Source of the DNA: Thinopyrum elongatum | Taxonomy: Eukaryota > Streptophyta > Magnoliopsida > Poales > Poaceae | DNA: 64,000 nt | Direction of reading: 5' to 3' | Assembly: GCA_011799875.1 (NCBI GenBank) | Contig: CM022298.1 | Span: 288,148,395-288,212,394 of the forward strand | Shown here: in pieces, positions 52,724-64,000 of the stretch | Position numbering within the stretch: the first letter of the stretch is position 1 | How the letters are laid out: every line of letters begins with the position of its first letter | Position numbers and translations under genes: made by a program | The notes under the pieces: generated by a model | What the model was told of the DNA's origin: nothing | Databases searched by the model: none | What the model saw: the letters and a program-made list of their open reading frames with translations, nothing else

Positions 52724-54775
52724 CTAAAACTTTATATTCCCTTCTTTCATGTCAATAACGGCACCTAAAGTTCGTAGGAACGGTCTACCAAGTATTATGG
52801 GGCAAGACGGATTACAATCAATATCAAGCACAGTGAAATCAACGGGCACATAATTCCTATTTGCAAGAATAAGAACATCATTTATTCTACCCAAAGGTTT
52901 CTTGATAGTAGAATCCGCTAAGTGCAAATTAAGAGAACATTCATCCATATTGGTAAAACCTAGCACATCACATAGAGGTTTTTGTATTGTGGAAACGCTA
53001 GCACCCAAATCACATAAAGCATTGCACTCATAATTTTTAATTTTTAATTTAATGGTAGGTTCCCACTCATCATATAATTTCCTAGGTATTGAAACCTCCA
53101 ATTCTAGCTTTTCTTCTAAAACTTTCATCATCGCTTCTACGATATGTTTAGTAAAAGCCTTATTTTGCTCATAAGCATTGGGCGAATTTAACATGGATTG
53201 CAACAAAGAAATACACTCAATCAAAGAACAACTATCATAATTAAAATCTTTGCAATCCAAAATAGTGGGCACATCGCTATTTAAAGTTTTTTCCTCTCCA
53301 AACCCACTTTTATCAATGTTTTCATTAAGATTTTCACCCTCCGAATTACGGGGATGCCTTCTAGCTAAAGTTGACTCTTCTTTAGTCCCATCTTCACCAA
53401 GTTTAATATCATTAAACAAAGATTCAATGGGAGAAACACCAATCATTTTAATGTCTTCATCATTACTATGATAAAAACCGGGCGGAATCGCTTTTTCTAA
53501 GAATTCTCGCTTAGCCCTCAACCTAGCGGTTCTTTCTTTACTTTCATCCATGGAGACATAAGGAGCTTTAATTGATTCATTAATTTTAAGCTTGGGTGGC
53601 AAAATTTTATATTTTAGATTCTCCACATCATGAACAATTCTATCGATGCTCCTAGACATATCATCAAGTTTACTCGATTTTTCTTCTATTATAGTGTTGA
53701 AATTTTTTTAAGCATTAATAAATTATTTAATATTACTCTCAAGATCAGAGGGCATCCATTATATTATTATATTATTATTATATTATTATTATTATTATTA
53801 TTATATTATTATTATTATTATATTATTATTTATTATTATAAGGATTACCATAGGGAAAAAATTTGGCCTATTATTAGAGGAATTTCCAGTGAACGGCCTA
53901 GGATTAAAATTACCTCTATAAACATTACTATTAAAATTGTTTCATGAGACAAAATTCACATCTAAGGGATCATTATTTTGCTCAATCAAAGTAGACAATG
54001 GCACATCATTAAGACCACTATGATCATTTTTACTAGCAACCAATTTCATAAGCGCATCTACTTTATCACCCAAAGTACTAATTTCTTCAACATAATTCAC
54101 CTTTTTACTAGTAGGTGTTCTTTCAGTATGCCATTGTGAATAATTTGCCATAATATTATCAAGCAATTTGGTAGCTTCTCCTAATGTGATTTCCATAAAA
54201 GTACTCCCCACGGCGGAATCTAAAAGATTTCTGGAAACAAAGTTCAATCCCGCATAAAATTTTTGTATGATCATCCACAAACTTAAACCATGAGTAGGGC
54301 AATTTCTTATCATTAATTTCATCCTCTTCCAAGATTGGGCAACATGTTCATGATCAAGTTGCTTGAAATTCATAATTTTATTTCTAAGAGAAATAATTTT
54401 CGCGGGAGGAAAATACTTGGCAATAAAAACATCTTTACACTTATCCCAAGAATCAATACTATTTCATGGCAAAGATGAAAACCAAGTTTTAGCGCGCTCT
54501 CGTAGTGAGAGCGGAAATAATTTCAAATTCACAATATCATTGTACACATATTTTTTCTTTTGCATGTCACATAATTCTACAAAAGTGTTTAGATGGGACG
54601 CGACATCTTCATTAGGACTACCCAAAAATTGCTCTTTCATGACAAGATTTAGTAAAGCAGCATTAATATCAAAAGACTCTGCACTTGTGGTGGGAGGAGC
54701 AATCGAAGTACTAATACAGTCATTATTATTAGTATTGAAAAAATCGCACAATTTGGTATTTTCTTGAAACATCAT
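52724..54775 (-). pseudogene. gag-protease of element E
   Basis: ATG at 54775-54773 (MMFQENTKLCDFF) starts one long frame. The Athila-type gag core is at about 54640-54130, with NLVMKEQFLGSPNEDVASHL, LFPLSLRERAKTWFSSLP and QSWKRMKLMIRNCPTHGL. An Asn-rich section built on (TTA)n follows. Protease is at about 53070-52730 with CDLGASVSTI and PIILGRPFL. Stops are TGA 54463-54461, TGA 53944-53942 and TAA 53710-53708; otherwise the frame is kept for 680 codons. The protein would package element RNA and process itself; RT would have had to come from an autonomous partner. Confidence 0.85.
53758..53840 (+). repeat. (TTA)n microsatellite inside gag of element E
   Basis: About 27 imperfect TTA/TA steps. 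On the minus strand they fall in an Asn-rich stretch of gag. Repeat slippage changes the protein and risks the frame. Confidence 0.92.
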
Positions 54776-54946
54776 GACTATGCAAACAAGATAACAAGCA
54801 AACAAAAGGCAAACGAAAATATTTTTGTATTTTTGTGAAAACGTTTTAGAAGTGGGGGAGATGAAAACGAGAGGCAAATAGCAAATAATGTAAATGAAAG
54901 GAGATGAAAGTTTATGCGATGGTACTAGATATATGTTGATGATGTC

Positions 54947-54963
54947 TCCCGGCAACGGTGCCA
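54947..54963 (-). other. Primer-binding site of element E
   Basis: On the minus strand TGGCACCGTTGCCGGGA lies about 11 bases after the 5' LTR. It matches the Asp-tRNA-type site common in Athila-like elements. Confidence 0.8.
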
Positions 54964-54974
54964 AAAATTCTTCC

Positions 54975-55908
54975 AGCTATTTGTGAGCTGCGTTGGGATT
55001 TCCTCAAAGAGGAGAGGATGACGCAGTATAGTAGAGATAAGTATTTACCCCAGTTAAGAACCAAGGTTATCAATCCAGTAGGAGAACCACGCAACACCTC
55101 ATTAGCAGTACCTACACACAAAATAACAAATCCTTGCACCCGACATGAACAAGGCGTTGTCAATCCCTCGACGGTTAATTGCAAGATTAAATTGTATGGT
55201 GATAGATAGATAATTAACAAAAAATAAAAAAAATAAAGAAAAATTGCAGCAAGGTATTTTTTATTTCAATATATGATAAAGAGTAGACCCGGTGCCATAG
55301 TTTTCACCAGAGGCTTCTCTCTTGAAAATAGCATACGGTGGGTAAACAAATTACTGTTGGGCAATTGATAGACAAGCAAATAATCATGAAGATATCCAAG
55401 GCAATGATCATGTATATAGGCATCATGTCCGAGACAAGTAGACCGAAACGATTCTGCATCTACTACTATTACTCCACACATCGATCGCTATCCAGCATGC
55501 ATCTAGAGTATTAAGTTCATAAAGAACGGAGTAACACCTTAAGCAAGATGACATAATGTAGACAAAGTAAACCCACACATGAATAAACCCCATCTTTTTA
55601 TCCTTAATGGCAACGATACAAATACGTGTCATGTCCCCTTCTGGCACTAGGACTGAGCACCGCAAGATCAAACCCATCACAAAGCACCTCTCCCATTGTA
55701 AGAAAAATCAATTTAGTTGGCCAAACAAAATCAATAGATCGGAGAGAAATACAAAGCTATAATAATCATGCATAAAAGAGTTCACAGAAAACTCAAATAA
55801 TATTCATGCATAAACCTGATCATAAACTCACAATTCATCAGATCCCACCAAACACACCGCAAAAAGTCATTACATCGAATAGATCTCCAAGAACATCGAG
55901 GAGAACAT
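54975..55908 (-). repeat. 5' LTR of element E, truncated (934 bp)
   Basis: Collinear with 48136-49070 of the 3' LTR up to GAGGAGAACAT, where element G starts. The 5-mer AACAT (55904-55908) is the expected left target duplicate of G. Confidence 0.88.
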
Positions 55909-57427
55909 TGATACGTCCATTTTGCATCATGTTTTCCTACTGTTCTTTATAATGTTATTATGCATAATAATGCTTTTTGGAGTAATTCTAATGCCTTTTC
56001 TCTCATAATATGCAAGGTTTACACAAAGAGGGGGAATGCCAGTAGCTGGAATTCTGGGCCTGAAAAAGCTATGCCAGAGTTACCTATTCTGCACATCTCC
56101 AAATGAGCTGAAAATTTATGGAGAATTATTTTGGAATATATAAAAAATACTGGAGTAAATAACTACCGGAGGGGGGCCACCTGGTGAGCACAAGACACCA
56201 GGGCGCGCCAGGCCCCCCAGGCGTGCCCTGGTGGATTGTGCTCAGCACGGCCCACCTCCGGTGCCCATCTTCTGGTATATAGGTCATTTTGACCTTGAAA
56301 AAATCAGGAGGGGACTTTCGGGACGAAGCGCCGCCGTCTCGAGGCGAAACTTGGGAAGGAGCACTTTTGCCCTCCGGCGGAGCGATTCCGCCGGGGAAAC
56401 TTCCCTCCCGGAGGGGGAAATCGAAGCCATCGTCATCACCAACAACCTTCTCATCTTTGGGAGGGCAATCTCCATCAACATCTTCAACAACACCATCTCC
56501 TCTCAAACCCTAGTTCATCTCTTGTGTTCAATCTTTCTATCGGAACCTCAGATTGGTACCTATGGATGACTAGTAGTGTTGATTACATCTTGTAGTTGAT
56601 TACTATATGGTTTATTTGGTGGAAGATTATATGTTCAGATCCATTATGCTATTTAATAACCCTCTGATCTTGAGCGTGATTATCATTTGTGAGTAGTTAC
56701 TTTTGTTCTTGAGGTCACGGGAGAAGTCATGTTGCAAGTAATCATGTGAACTTGATATGTGTTCGATATTTTGATGATATGTATGTTGTGACCCCCTTAG
56801 TGGTGTCATGTGAACGTCGACTACATGGCACTTCACCATATTTGGGCCTAAGGGAATGCATTGTGGAGTAGTTACTAGATGACGGGTTGCTAGAGTGACA
56901 GAAGCTTAAACGCTAGTTTATGCGCTACTTCGTAAGGGACCGATTTGGATCCAAAAGTTTAATGCTATGGTTAGATTTTATCTTAATACTTTTCTCGTAG
57001 TTGCGGATGCTTGTGAGGGGGTTAATCATAAGTAGGAGGTTTGTTCAAGTAAGAACAACACCTAAGCACCGGTCCACCCACATATCAAATTATCAAAGTA
57101 GCGAACATGAATCAAACCAACATGATGAAAGTGACATGGTGAAATTCCCGTGTACCCTCAAGAACGCTTTGCTTATCATAAGAGACTATTTTGGCCTGTC
57201 CTTTGCCACAAAAGGATTGGGCTACCTTGCTGCACTTTATTTACCATTACCGTTACTTGTCCGTTACAAATTATCTTGCTATCAAACTACTTTTTACCGA
57301 CTATTTCAGTGCTTGCAGAAAATACCTTGCTGAAATCCACTTGTCATTTCCTTCTGCTCCTCGTTGGGTTCGACACTCTTACTTATCTAAAGGACTACGA
57401 TTGATCCCCTATACTTGTGGGTCATCA
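55909..57427 (+). repeat. 5' LTR of element G (1519 bp)
   Basis: Starts TGATACGTCCATTTTGCATC and ends ACTTGTGGGTCATCA. GGTATATAGG at about 56274-56283 may be the TATA box, followed by a GC-rich leader with GGGACTTTCGGGACGAAGCG. Its last 50 bases resemble the end of the LTR of element F. Confidence 0.87.
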
Positions 57428-57438
57428 AGGCTCTTTTA

Positions 57439-57456
57439 TGGCACCATTGCCGGGGA
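57439..57456 (+). other. Primer-binding site of element G
   Basis: TGGCACCATTGCCGGGGA, 11 bases after the LTR, is the same type as in element E with one change. Confidence 0.82.
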
Positions 57457-57533
57457 GTGAAGCGCTCTTGGTAAGTGGAAATTGGTAAGGAAAATTTATT
57501 ACTACGTGCTAAAATTTATTGTCACTTGTTACT

Positions 57534-58560
57534 ATGGAGAACCATCCTTTGAGGGGTTTGTTCGGGGTATCTTCACCTCGAATGGAAGCACAATTAGTTA
57601 CCCCTCAACCTACTGCACCTACTGAAAATATTGGTTATGAAATTCCTTTGGGTATGATAGAACAACTGCTAGATAATCCTTATGCAGGAGATGGAACTGA
57701 ACATCCTGATATGCACTTGATATATGTGGATGAAATTTGTAGATTATTTAAGCTTGCAGATTTATCCGGAGATGAAGCTAAGAAGAAGGTTTTCCCTTTA
57801 TCTTTGAAGGGAAAAACATTGACATGGTATAGGCTATGCGATGATATTGGATCTTGGAACTGGAATCGTTTGAAATTGGAATTTCACCAAATATTTTATC
57901 CTATGCATCTAGTTCATCGTGATAGGAACTATATATATAATTTTTGGCATCATGAAGGAGAAAGTATCTCTCTAGCTTGGGGGAGTCTTAAGTCAATGTT
58001 ATATTCATGCCCCAATCATGAGCTCTCTAGAGAAATTATTATTTAGAATTTTTATGCTCGGCTTTCTCATGATGATAGATCCATGCTCGATACTTCTTGT
58101 ACTGGTTCTTTTATGAAAAAGACTATTGAATTCAGGTGGGATCTTTTAGAAAGAATTAAACGCAACTCTGAAGATTGGGAACTCGACGAAGGTAAAGAGT
58201 TAGGTATTAAGCTTGAATTTGATTGTGTTAAATCTTTTATGAATACCGATGCTTTTCACAAGATTAGCACTAAATATGGACTTGACTCTGAGATAGTAGC
58301 CTCTTTTTGTGAATCATTTGCTACTCATGTTGATCTCCCTAAGGAGAAGTGGTTTAAATATCATCCCCCTATTAAATAAGAAATTATAGAACTGGTCATA
58401 GTTGAAGATGAAACTATTATTTATAATGTTGATCCAGTTGTGCCTACTGCTTATATTGAAAACCACCGTTCCCTGTTAGGATAAAGGAACATGCTAAGGT
58501 TTCAACTGTGGTTCGCAAAAGTAATATTAGAGCACCTAAACCTGCTTAACAAATTAAAGT
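57534..58560 (+). pseudogene. gag of element G
   Basis: ATG at 57534 (MENHPLRGLFGVSSPRM). The gag core contains YVDEICRLFKLADLSGDEAK, VFPLSLKGKTLTWYRL and FWHHEGESISLAWGSLKSML. Stops are TAG near 58044 and TAA at 58377-58379; frames between 58380 and 58575 are further disrupted. The core fold is Athila-like but clearly different from that of element E. Confidence 0.82.
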
Positions 58561-58576
58561 AGAACCTAGTGTTGCT

Positions 58577-59026
58577 ATGGTTAAAGATCTCCTGGTAGAA
58601 AATATTGATGGGCGTGTTACTTACTTCTGCGATGATGCTGCTAGAATTGCCAAACCCGATGAAAAAGATAAACATAGACCTGTTGTTGGCATGCCTGTTG
58701 TCTCAGTTAAAATAGGAGATCATTGTTATCATGGCTTATATGATTTAGGTGCTAGCGTGAGTGCTATTCCTTTTACCTTATACCAAGAAATTATGAATGA
58801 CATAGCACCTGCTGAAATAGAAGGCATAGATGTTACTATTAAACTTGCTAATAGAGACACCATCACACCACTTGGGATTGTTAGAGATGTTGAAGTCTTG
58901 TGTGGGAAAATAAAATACCCTACTAATTTTCTAGTTCTTGGTTCCCCACAAGATGATTTTTGTCCCACTATCTTTTGTAGACCTTTCTTGAACACCGTGA
59001 ATGCTAAAATAGATTGTGAAAAATAA
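58577..59026 (+). pseudogene. Protease of element G
   Basis: An open stretch of 149 codons with YDLGASVSAIPFTLYQEI (aspartic protease motif DLGA) and a degenerate GRPFL-type motif (IFCRPFL, with Cys in place of Gly). It ends at a stop at 59024-59026, after which a short continuation runs to the break at 59174. No in-frame link to gag remains. Confidence 0.82.
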
Positions 59027-59174
59027 ACTGTCGGTGTTAGCTTTGGTAATGAGTCTCATGAGTTTAATTTCTCCAAGTTTAGTAGACAACCACATAAGAA
59101 AGAATTACCTAGTAAGGATGAAATAATTGGTCTTGCTTCTATTGCAGTGCCCCCTACCGATCCACTAGAACAAT

Positions 59175-59896
59175 TGAAAGTGCAACTAATCCCCGGGTGG
59201 TTTTGGTAATTCATAACAACATATAGCTCATTGAACTAATATCCATTCAAGTCTAATATTTCAGAAAGTTCAATGAATGGCATGGCATGGACTAGAGATG
59301 TGGACCCCTCAAAATGCTAAGGATTCATTTCTATTTTAGTGATCCAAGATCACATTGAGTCGATAGGAAAGCCAATACTATTAAAAGGGGATGAGGTGTT
59401 GCTTAATGGTCTACTTGCTCAAAATGCTTAGTGATATTGCTCCAAAGCCCTCAACCACTTTCTCATTCCAAATATGTCCAAAACCCAAAGTCAAACACGG
59501 CCCCACCAAATTTTCCTGTCCGGCGCCACTGAGTTCATTTGACATAGCCATTGCCAGAAACCCTAACACCTCGGTCACACCGATACAGATCTCGGTCTCA
59601 CCGAGATGACCTTGCAAACTCTCTGTTTCCCTTTTGTAACATTTCGGTCTCACCGAAATGAGCGATCGGTCACACCGAGTTTGCTTGACCAACTCTCTAT
59701 TTGCTCTTTGCTGAAATCGGTCTCACCGAGTTCACGCAATCGGCACCACCGAGATGAGGTTTTGCCCTAGCCCTAGCACATTGGTCCCACCGAGTTTCCT
59801 AAGGTTCACATTTTGAACTGAATCGGTCTCACCGAGTTCTATTCGGTCTGACCGAGTTGGGTCAAATGTGTGTAACGGTTGGATTTTGTGTGGAGG
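59175..59896 (+). mobile_element. Element H: left part of an LTR with CGGTCTCACCGAG repeats
   Basis: The break from element G is abrupt at TGAAAGTGCAACTAATCCCC. At least nine CGGTCTCACCGAG-type motifs lie between about 59570 and 59852. The piece stops at 59896, where element F begins. The start point could be a few bases off. No coding capacity. Confidence 0.6.
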
Positions 59897-61426
59897 TGAT
59901 AACCCACAAGTATAGGGATCAATTGTAGCCTTTCTCGATAAGTAAGAGTGTCGAACCCAATGGGGAGCTAAAGGTAGAACAAATATTCCCTCAAGTTCTA
60001 TCGACCACCGATACAACTCTACGCACGCTTAATGTTCTCTTTACCTAGAACAAGTATGAAACTAGAAGTACTTTGTAGGTGTTGTAGGATAGGTTTGCAA
60101 GATAATAAAGAGCACATAAATAAAAATTAGGGGCTGTTTAGATAAAGAAACAACTAAGTTAATTTTAGTAGAGAGCTTTTTGTCACAAGAAAGTTATTTG
60201 TCCCTAGGCAATCGATAACTGGACCGGTAATCCTTATTGCAATTTTATATGAGGGAGAGGCATAAGCTAACATACTTTCTCTACTTGGATCATATGCACT
60301 TATGATTGGAACTCTAGCAAGCATCCACAACTACTAAAGATCATTAAGGTAAAACCCAACCATAGCATTATAAGGTATCAAGTCCTCTTTACTCCCATAC
60401 GCAAACAACCTACTTACTCGGGTCTGTGCTTCTGTCACTCACGCCACCCACCATAAGCGAATCATAAACATATTGCAAACCCTATAGCCGGGATCCCTCA
60501 TGCTTGCGCGACATGGAGAGCACCATAGGACAGCACCAATAATAAAACATACAACTCAAACCAATCATGATCATCAATCAACCCATAGGACAAAACAGAT
60601 CTACTCAAACATCATAGGATAGCCATACATCATTGGGAAATAATATATAGCATTGAGCACCATGTTTAAGTAGAGATTACAGCGGGGAGAAGAGGTGTTA
60701 CACCGCTGCATAGAGGGGGAGAGAGTTGGTGATGACGGCGGCGAAGTTGTTGGTGTAGATCGCCGTCACGATGATGGCCCCGGCGACGTTCCAGTGCCAT
60801 CGGAAGAGAGGGGGAGAGAGCCCCCCTCCTTCTTATTCTTCCTTGACCTCCACCCTAGATGGGAGGAGGGTTTCCCCTCTGGTCCTTGGCCTCCATGGCG
60901 GTGGAGGGGTGGGAGCCCCTCCGAGATTAGATCTCTCTCACTTTGTTTCCTTCTGTTTCTGCGCTCCCAGATTCTGGCCTTTCATCGTTTCTTAAATTCC
61001 CGGAGATCCGTAATTCCGATCGGGCTGAAATTTTAACACGATTTTTATCCGGATATTAGCTTTCTTGCGGTGAAAGAAGGGCACCAGCCACCTTACAGGG
61101 TGGCCACAAGGGTCCCAAGCGCGCCCTACCCCCTGGGGCGCGCCCTCCACCCTTGCCGCCGCCTCGGGCATCGTCCTGCGTTGATTCCAATTCCCAAAAA
61201 TCACATATAATTAAAAAAAATCTCCGTAAGTTTTTATCGCGTTTGGACTTCGTTTGGTATGGATATTCTGCGAAACAAAAAACATGCAACAAACAGGAAC
61301 TGGCACTGGGCACTGGATCAATATGTTAGTCCCAAAAATAATAAAAAAAGTTGCCAAAAGTATGTAAAAGTTGTAGAATATTGGCATGGAACAATAAAAA
61401 ATTATAGATACGACGGAGACGTATCA
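59897..61426 (-). repeat. 3' LTR of element F (1530 bp)
   Basis: On the minus strand it starts TGATACGTCTCCGTCGTATC at 61426 and ends ACTTGTGGGTTATCA at 59897. The first 250 bases resemble the LTR start of E; the last 50 resemble the LTR end of G. ORFs at 60695-61036 are GC-rich LTR sequence, not genes. Confidence 0.88.
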
Positions 61427-64000
61427 ACATCCCCAAGGTTAATTCCTGCTCGTCCTCGAGTAGGTAAATGATAAAAAAGATAATTTTTTATGTGGAATGC
61501 TACCTAGCATAATCTTGATCATATAATCTAATCATGGCATGAATATTAAGACACGAGTGATTCAAAGCAATAGTCTATCATTTGACATTAAGACAATAAT
61601 ACTTCAAGCATACTAATAAAGCAATCATGTCTTCTCAAAATAACATGGCCAAAGAAAGTTATCCCTACAAAATCATATAGTCTGGCTATGCTCCATCTTC
61701 ACCACACAAAGTATTTCATCATGCACAACCCCGATGACAAGCCAAGCAATTGTTTCATACTCTTAATGTTCTCAAGCCTTTTCAACTTTCACGCAATACA
61801 TGAGCATGAGCCATGGATATAGCACTATAGGTGGAATAGAATTTGATGGTGGAGGTTGTGTGGAGAAGACAAAAAGGAGAAAGTCTCACATCGACGCGAC
61901 TAATCAATGGGCTATGGAGATGCCTATCAATTGATGTCAATGCAAGTGAGTAGGGATTGCCATGCAACGGATGCACTAGAGCTATAAGTGTATGAAAGCT
62001 CAAACTGAAACTAAGTGGGTGTGCATCCAACTTGCTTGCTCATGAAGACCTCGGGCATTTGAGGAAGCCCATCATCGGAATATACAAGCCAAGTTCTATA
62101 ATGAAAAATTCCCACTAGTATATGAAAGTGATAACATAGGAGACTCTCTATCATGAAGATCATGGTGCTACTTTGAAGCACAAGTGTGGAAAAAGGATAG
62201 TAACATTGTCCCTTCTCTCTTTTCTCTCATTTTTATTTTTTTTAATTTTTTTCTTTTTTTTTGGTGGGCTTCTTTGGCCTCTTTTTTTTCTTCATAAAGT
62301 CAGGAGACTCATCCCAACTTGTGAGGGAATCATAGCTTCCATCATCCTTTCCTCACTGGGACAATGCTCTAATAATGATGATGATCACACTTTTATTTAC
62401 TTACAACTCAATATTACAACTTGATACTAGAACAAAATATGACTCTATATGAATGCCTCTGGCGGTGTACCAGGATGTGCAATGATCTAGCGTAGCAAAG
62501 ATATCAAAAAACAGACAAGCCATGAAAATATCATGCTAGCTATCTTACGATCATGCAAAGCAATATGACAATGAATGCTCAAGTCATGTATATGATGATG
62601 ATGGAAGTTGCATGGCAATATATCTCGGAACGGCTATGGAAATGCCATGATAGGTAGGTATGGTGGCTGTTTTGAGGAAGATATAAGGAGGCTTATGTGT
62701 GATAGAGCATATCATATCATGGGGTTTGGATGCACCGGCGAAGTTTGCACCGACTCTCGAGGTTAGAAAGGGCAATGCACGGTACCGAAGAGTCTAGCAA
62801 TGGTGGAAGGGTGAGAGTGCGTATAATCCATGGACTCAACATTAGTCATATAGAACTCACATACTTATTGCAAAAATCTATTAGCTATCGAAACCAAGTA
62901 CTACACGCATGCTCCTAGGGGGATAGATTGGTAGGAAAAGACCATCGCTCGTCCCTGACCGCCACTCATAAGGAAGACAATCAATAAATACCTGATGCTC
63001 CAACTTCGTTACATAACGGTTCACCATACGTGCATGCTATGGGAATCACAAACTTTAACACAAGTATTCTTACCAATCCACAATTACTCACTAGCATGAC
63101 TCTAATATCACCATCGTTATATCACAAAACTATTGCAAGGAATCAAACATATCATATTCAGTGATCCACAAGTTTTATGTAGGATTTTATGACTAACCAT
63201 GTGAATGACCAATTCCTGTTGACTCTCTAAATAGATATAAGTGAAGCAAGAGAGTTTAATTCTTTCTACAAAAGATATGCCCACACTCTAACAAATATAA
63301 GTGAAGCAAAAGAGCATTCTACAAATGGCGGTTTTCTATGCATAGAGAAACAGGCAATCCAAACTTCAAATGATATAAGCGAAGCACATGAAGCATTCTA
63401 TAAAGCCATACTCAAAAGATATACGTGAAGTGCGTGAAGCATTGTATAAATCAACCAAGGACTATCTCATACCAGCATGGTGCATTATTAAAATAAAAAT
63501 AAAAAGCACACGACGCTCCAAGATTTACGCATATCATGTGATGAATAAAAATATAGCTCCAAGTAAAATTACCGATGATCGTTAGAAGAAAGAGGGGATG
63601 CCTTCCGGGGCATCCCCAAGCTTAGTTGCTTGGGAGTCCTTGAATATTACCTTGGGGTGCCTCGGGCATCCCCAAGCTTAGGCTCTTGCCACTCCTTATT
63701 CCTTCATCCATCGTGATCTCACCCAAAACTTGAAAACTTCAATCACACAAAACTTAACAAAACCCTCGTGAGATCCGTTATTATAATAAAGCAAATCACC
63801 ACTTTAAGTACTGTTGAAAACCCATTCATATTTTATTTTTGCATTGTAGATACTGTATTATAACTTCTCTATGGCTTATACCACCGATAAAATCGATAGT
63901 TTCACCAAAACTAGCAAAACAATGCATCAAAAACAGAATCTGTCTAAAACAGAACAGTCTGTAGTAATCTGAACATTCACCATACTTCTGTAACACTAAA
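61427..64000 (-). other. Gene-free 3' region of element F
   Basis: Begins with the polypurine tract (minus strand AACCTTGGGGATGT) and then follows 49764-52300 of element E block by block, including the twice-used GGCATCCCCAAGCTTA near 63608-63670. No gene seen. Confidence 0.78.

Larger units (their letters stand above)
48136..55908 (-). mobile_element. Element E: minus-strand Athila-lineage element without polymerase
   Basis: 3' LTR 48136-49749, polypurine tract, a 3-kb gene-free region, gag-protease (54775-52724), primer site (54947-54963) and 5' LTR (54975-55908, cut by element G). Gag and protease sequence is Athila-like. No RT or integrase exists between protease and the 3' LTR, so it was non-autonomous by design or by an old deletion; the close relative F has the same gene-free region. 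The remaining 680 bp or so of the 5' LTR must lie to the right of G, outside the window. Confidence 0.88.
55909..59174 (+). mobile_element. Element G: plus-strand Athila-lineage element, left part
   Basis: LTR 55909-57427, primer site, gag and protease. Cut at 59175 by element H; the right part lies outside the window. Inserted in the 5' LTR of element E. Confidence 0.87.
59897..64000 (-). mobile_element. Element F: minus-strand Athila-lineage element, 3' part
   Basis: 3' LTR 59897-61426, polypurine tract at 61427, then the gene-free 3' region shared with element E, running off the window. GGAGG (59892-59896) is the expected left target duplicate. No gag is reached. Confidence 0.85.

Noticed and set aside
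60695..61036. 113-residue ORF as a gene
   Set aside because: It lies wholly inside the LTR of element F, with GC-rich LTR leader sequence on the opposite strand.
1..64000. Endogenous pararetrovirus or other viral insert
   Set aside because: All RT regions occur with gag, integrase or LTR structure of LTR retrotransposons or as LINE tails; no movement-protein or coat-protein motif was seen.

Overview
The window is nuclear DNA of a grass, almost certainly a Triticeae species (wheat, Aegilops, rye or barley type). The signs are Stowaway MITEs with CTCCCTCC-type ends and TA duplications, a CACTA terminus of Triticeae type, Tat-lineage and Athila-lineage gypsy retrotransposons nested in one another, and LTRs opening TGATACGTC. 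Nothing prokaryotic or organellar was seen. One host gene is present. Most of the rest is transposable element (TE) sequence; retroelement family names are deliberately not asserted.

Left block (1-35520), a nest read from the outside in. A CRM-like plus-strand gypsy element (D, 31991-35520, right part only) was hit by a minus-strand Tat-lineage element (C, LTR 31030-31990, coding part 31029-27681 continuing at 13011-12700). C was then hit by a tandem LTR-internal-LTR-internal-LTR array of a sister family (13012-27680, perfect ACTTC duplication) and, separately, by a CACTA transposon whose right end is at 12699. A complete 8043-bp gypsy element (673-8715) sits in the CACTA subterminal region. 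In the array, copy A has lost pol; copy B keeps gag, protease, RT, two RNase H domains and integrase with stops and frameshifts. B also carries, on the opposite strand downstream of integrase, an ORF for a B3-type DNA-binding domain with its own TATA box and AATAAA.

Gene island (35521-about 45300). A ten-exon gene (37119-44515, plus strand) encodes a 684-residue three-RRM RNA-binding protein of the plant hnRNP Q/LIF2-like group. All introns are GT-AG and the frame is open throughout. Intron 1 (4.6 kb) has collected MITEs, a LINE tail and a 284-bp tandem duplication. The promoter side carries an imperfect duplication of about 250 bp.

Right block (about 45300-64000). A LINE tail and a minus-strand gypsy remnant (R) lead into a second nest in which each element interrupts the previous one and every right half lies outside the window: I (48061, plus), E (48136, minus, Athila type with gag-protease but no polymerase), G (55909, plus, Athila type), H (59175, plus) and F (59897, minus).

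The retroelement genes here would have worked as gag-pol polyproteins, but every copy is broken. Many breaks look like C-to-T changes at CG or CAG sites, as expected of methylated DNA. The RRM gene is the only apparently functional host gene. All coordinates and identities come from reading by eye; no alignment or database search was run.
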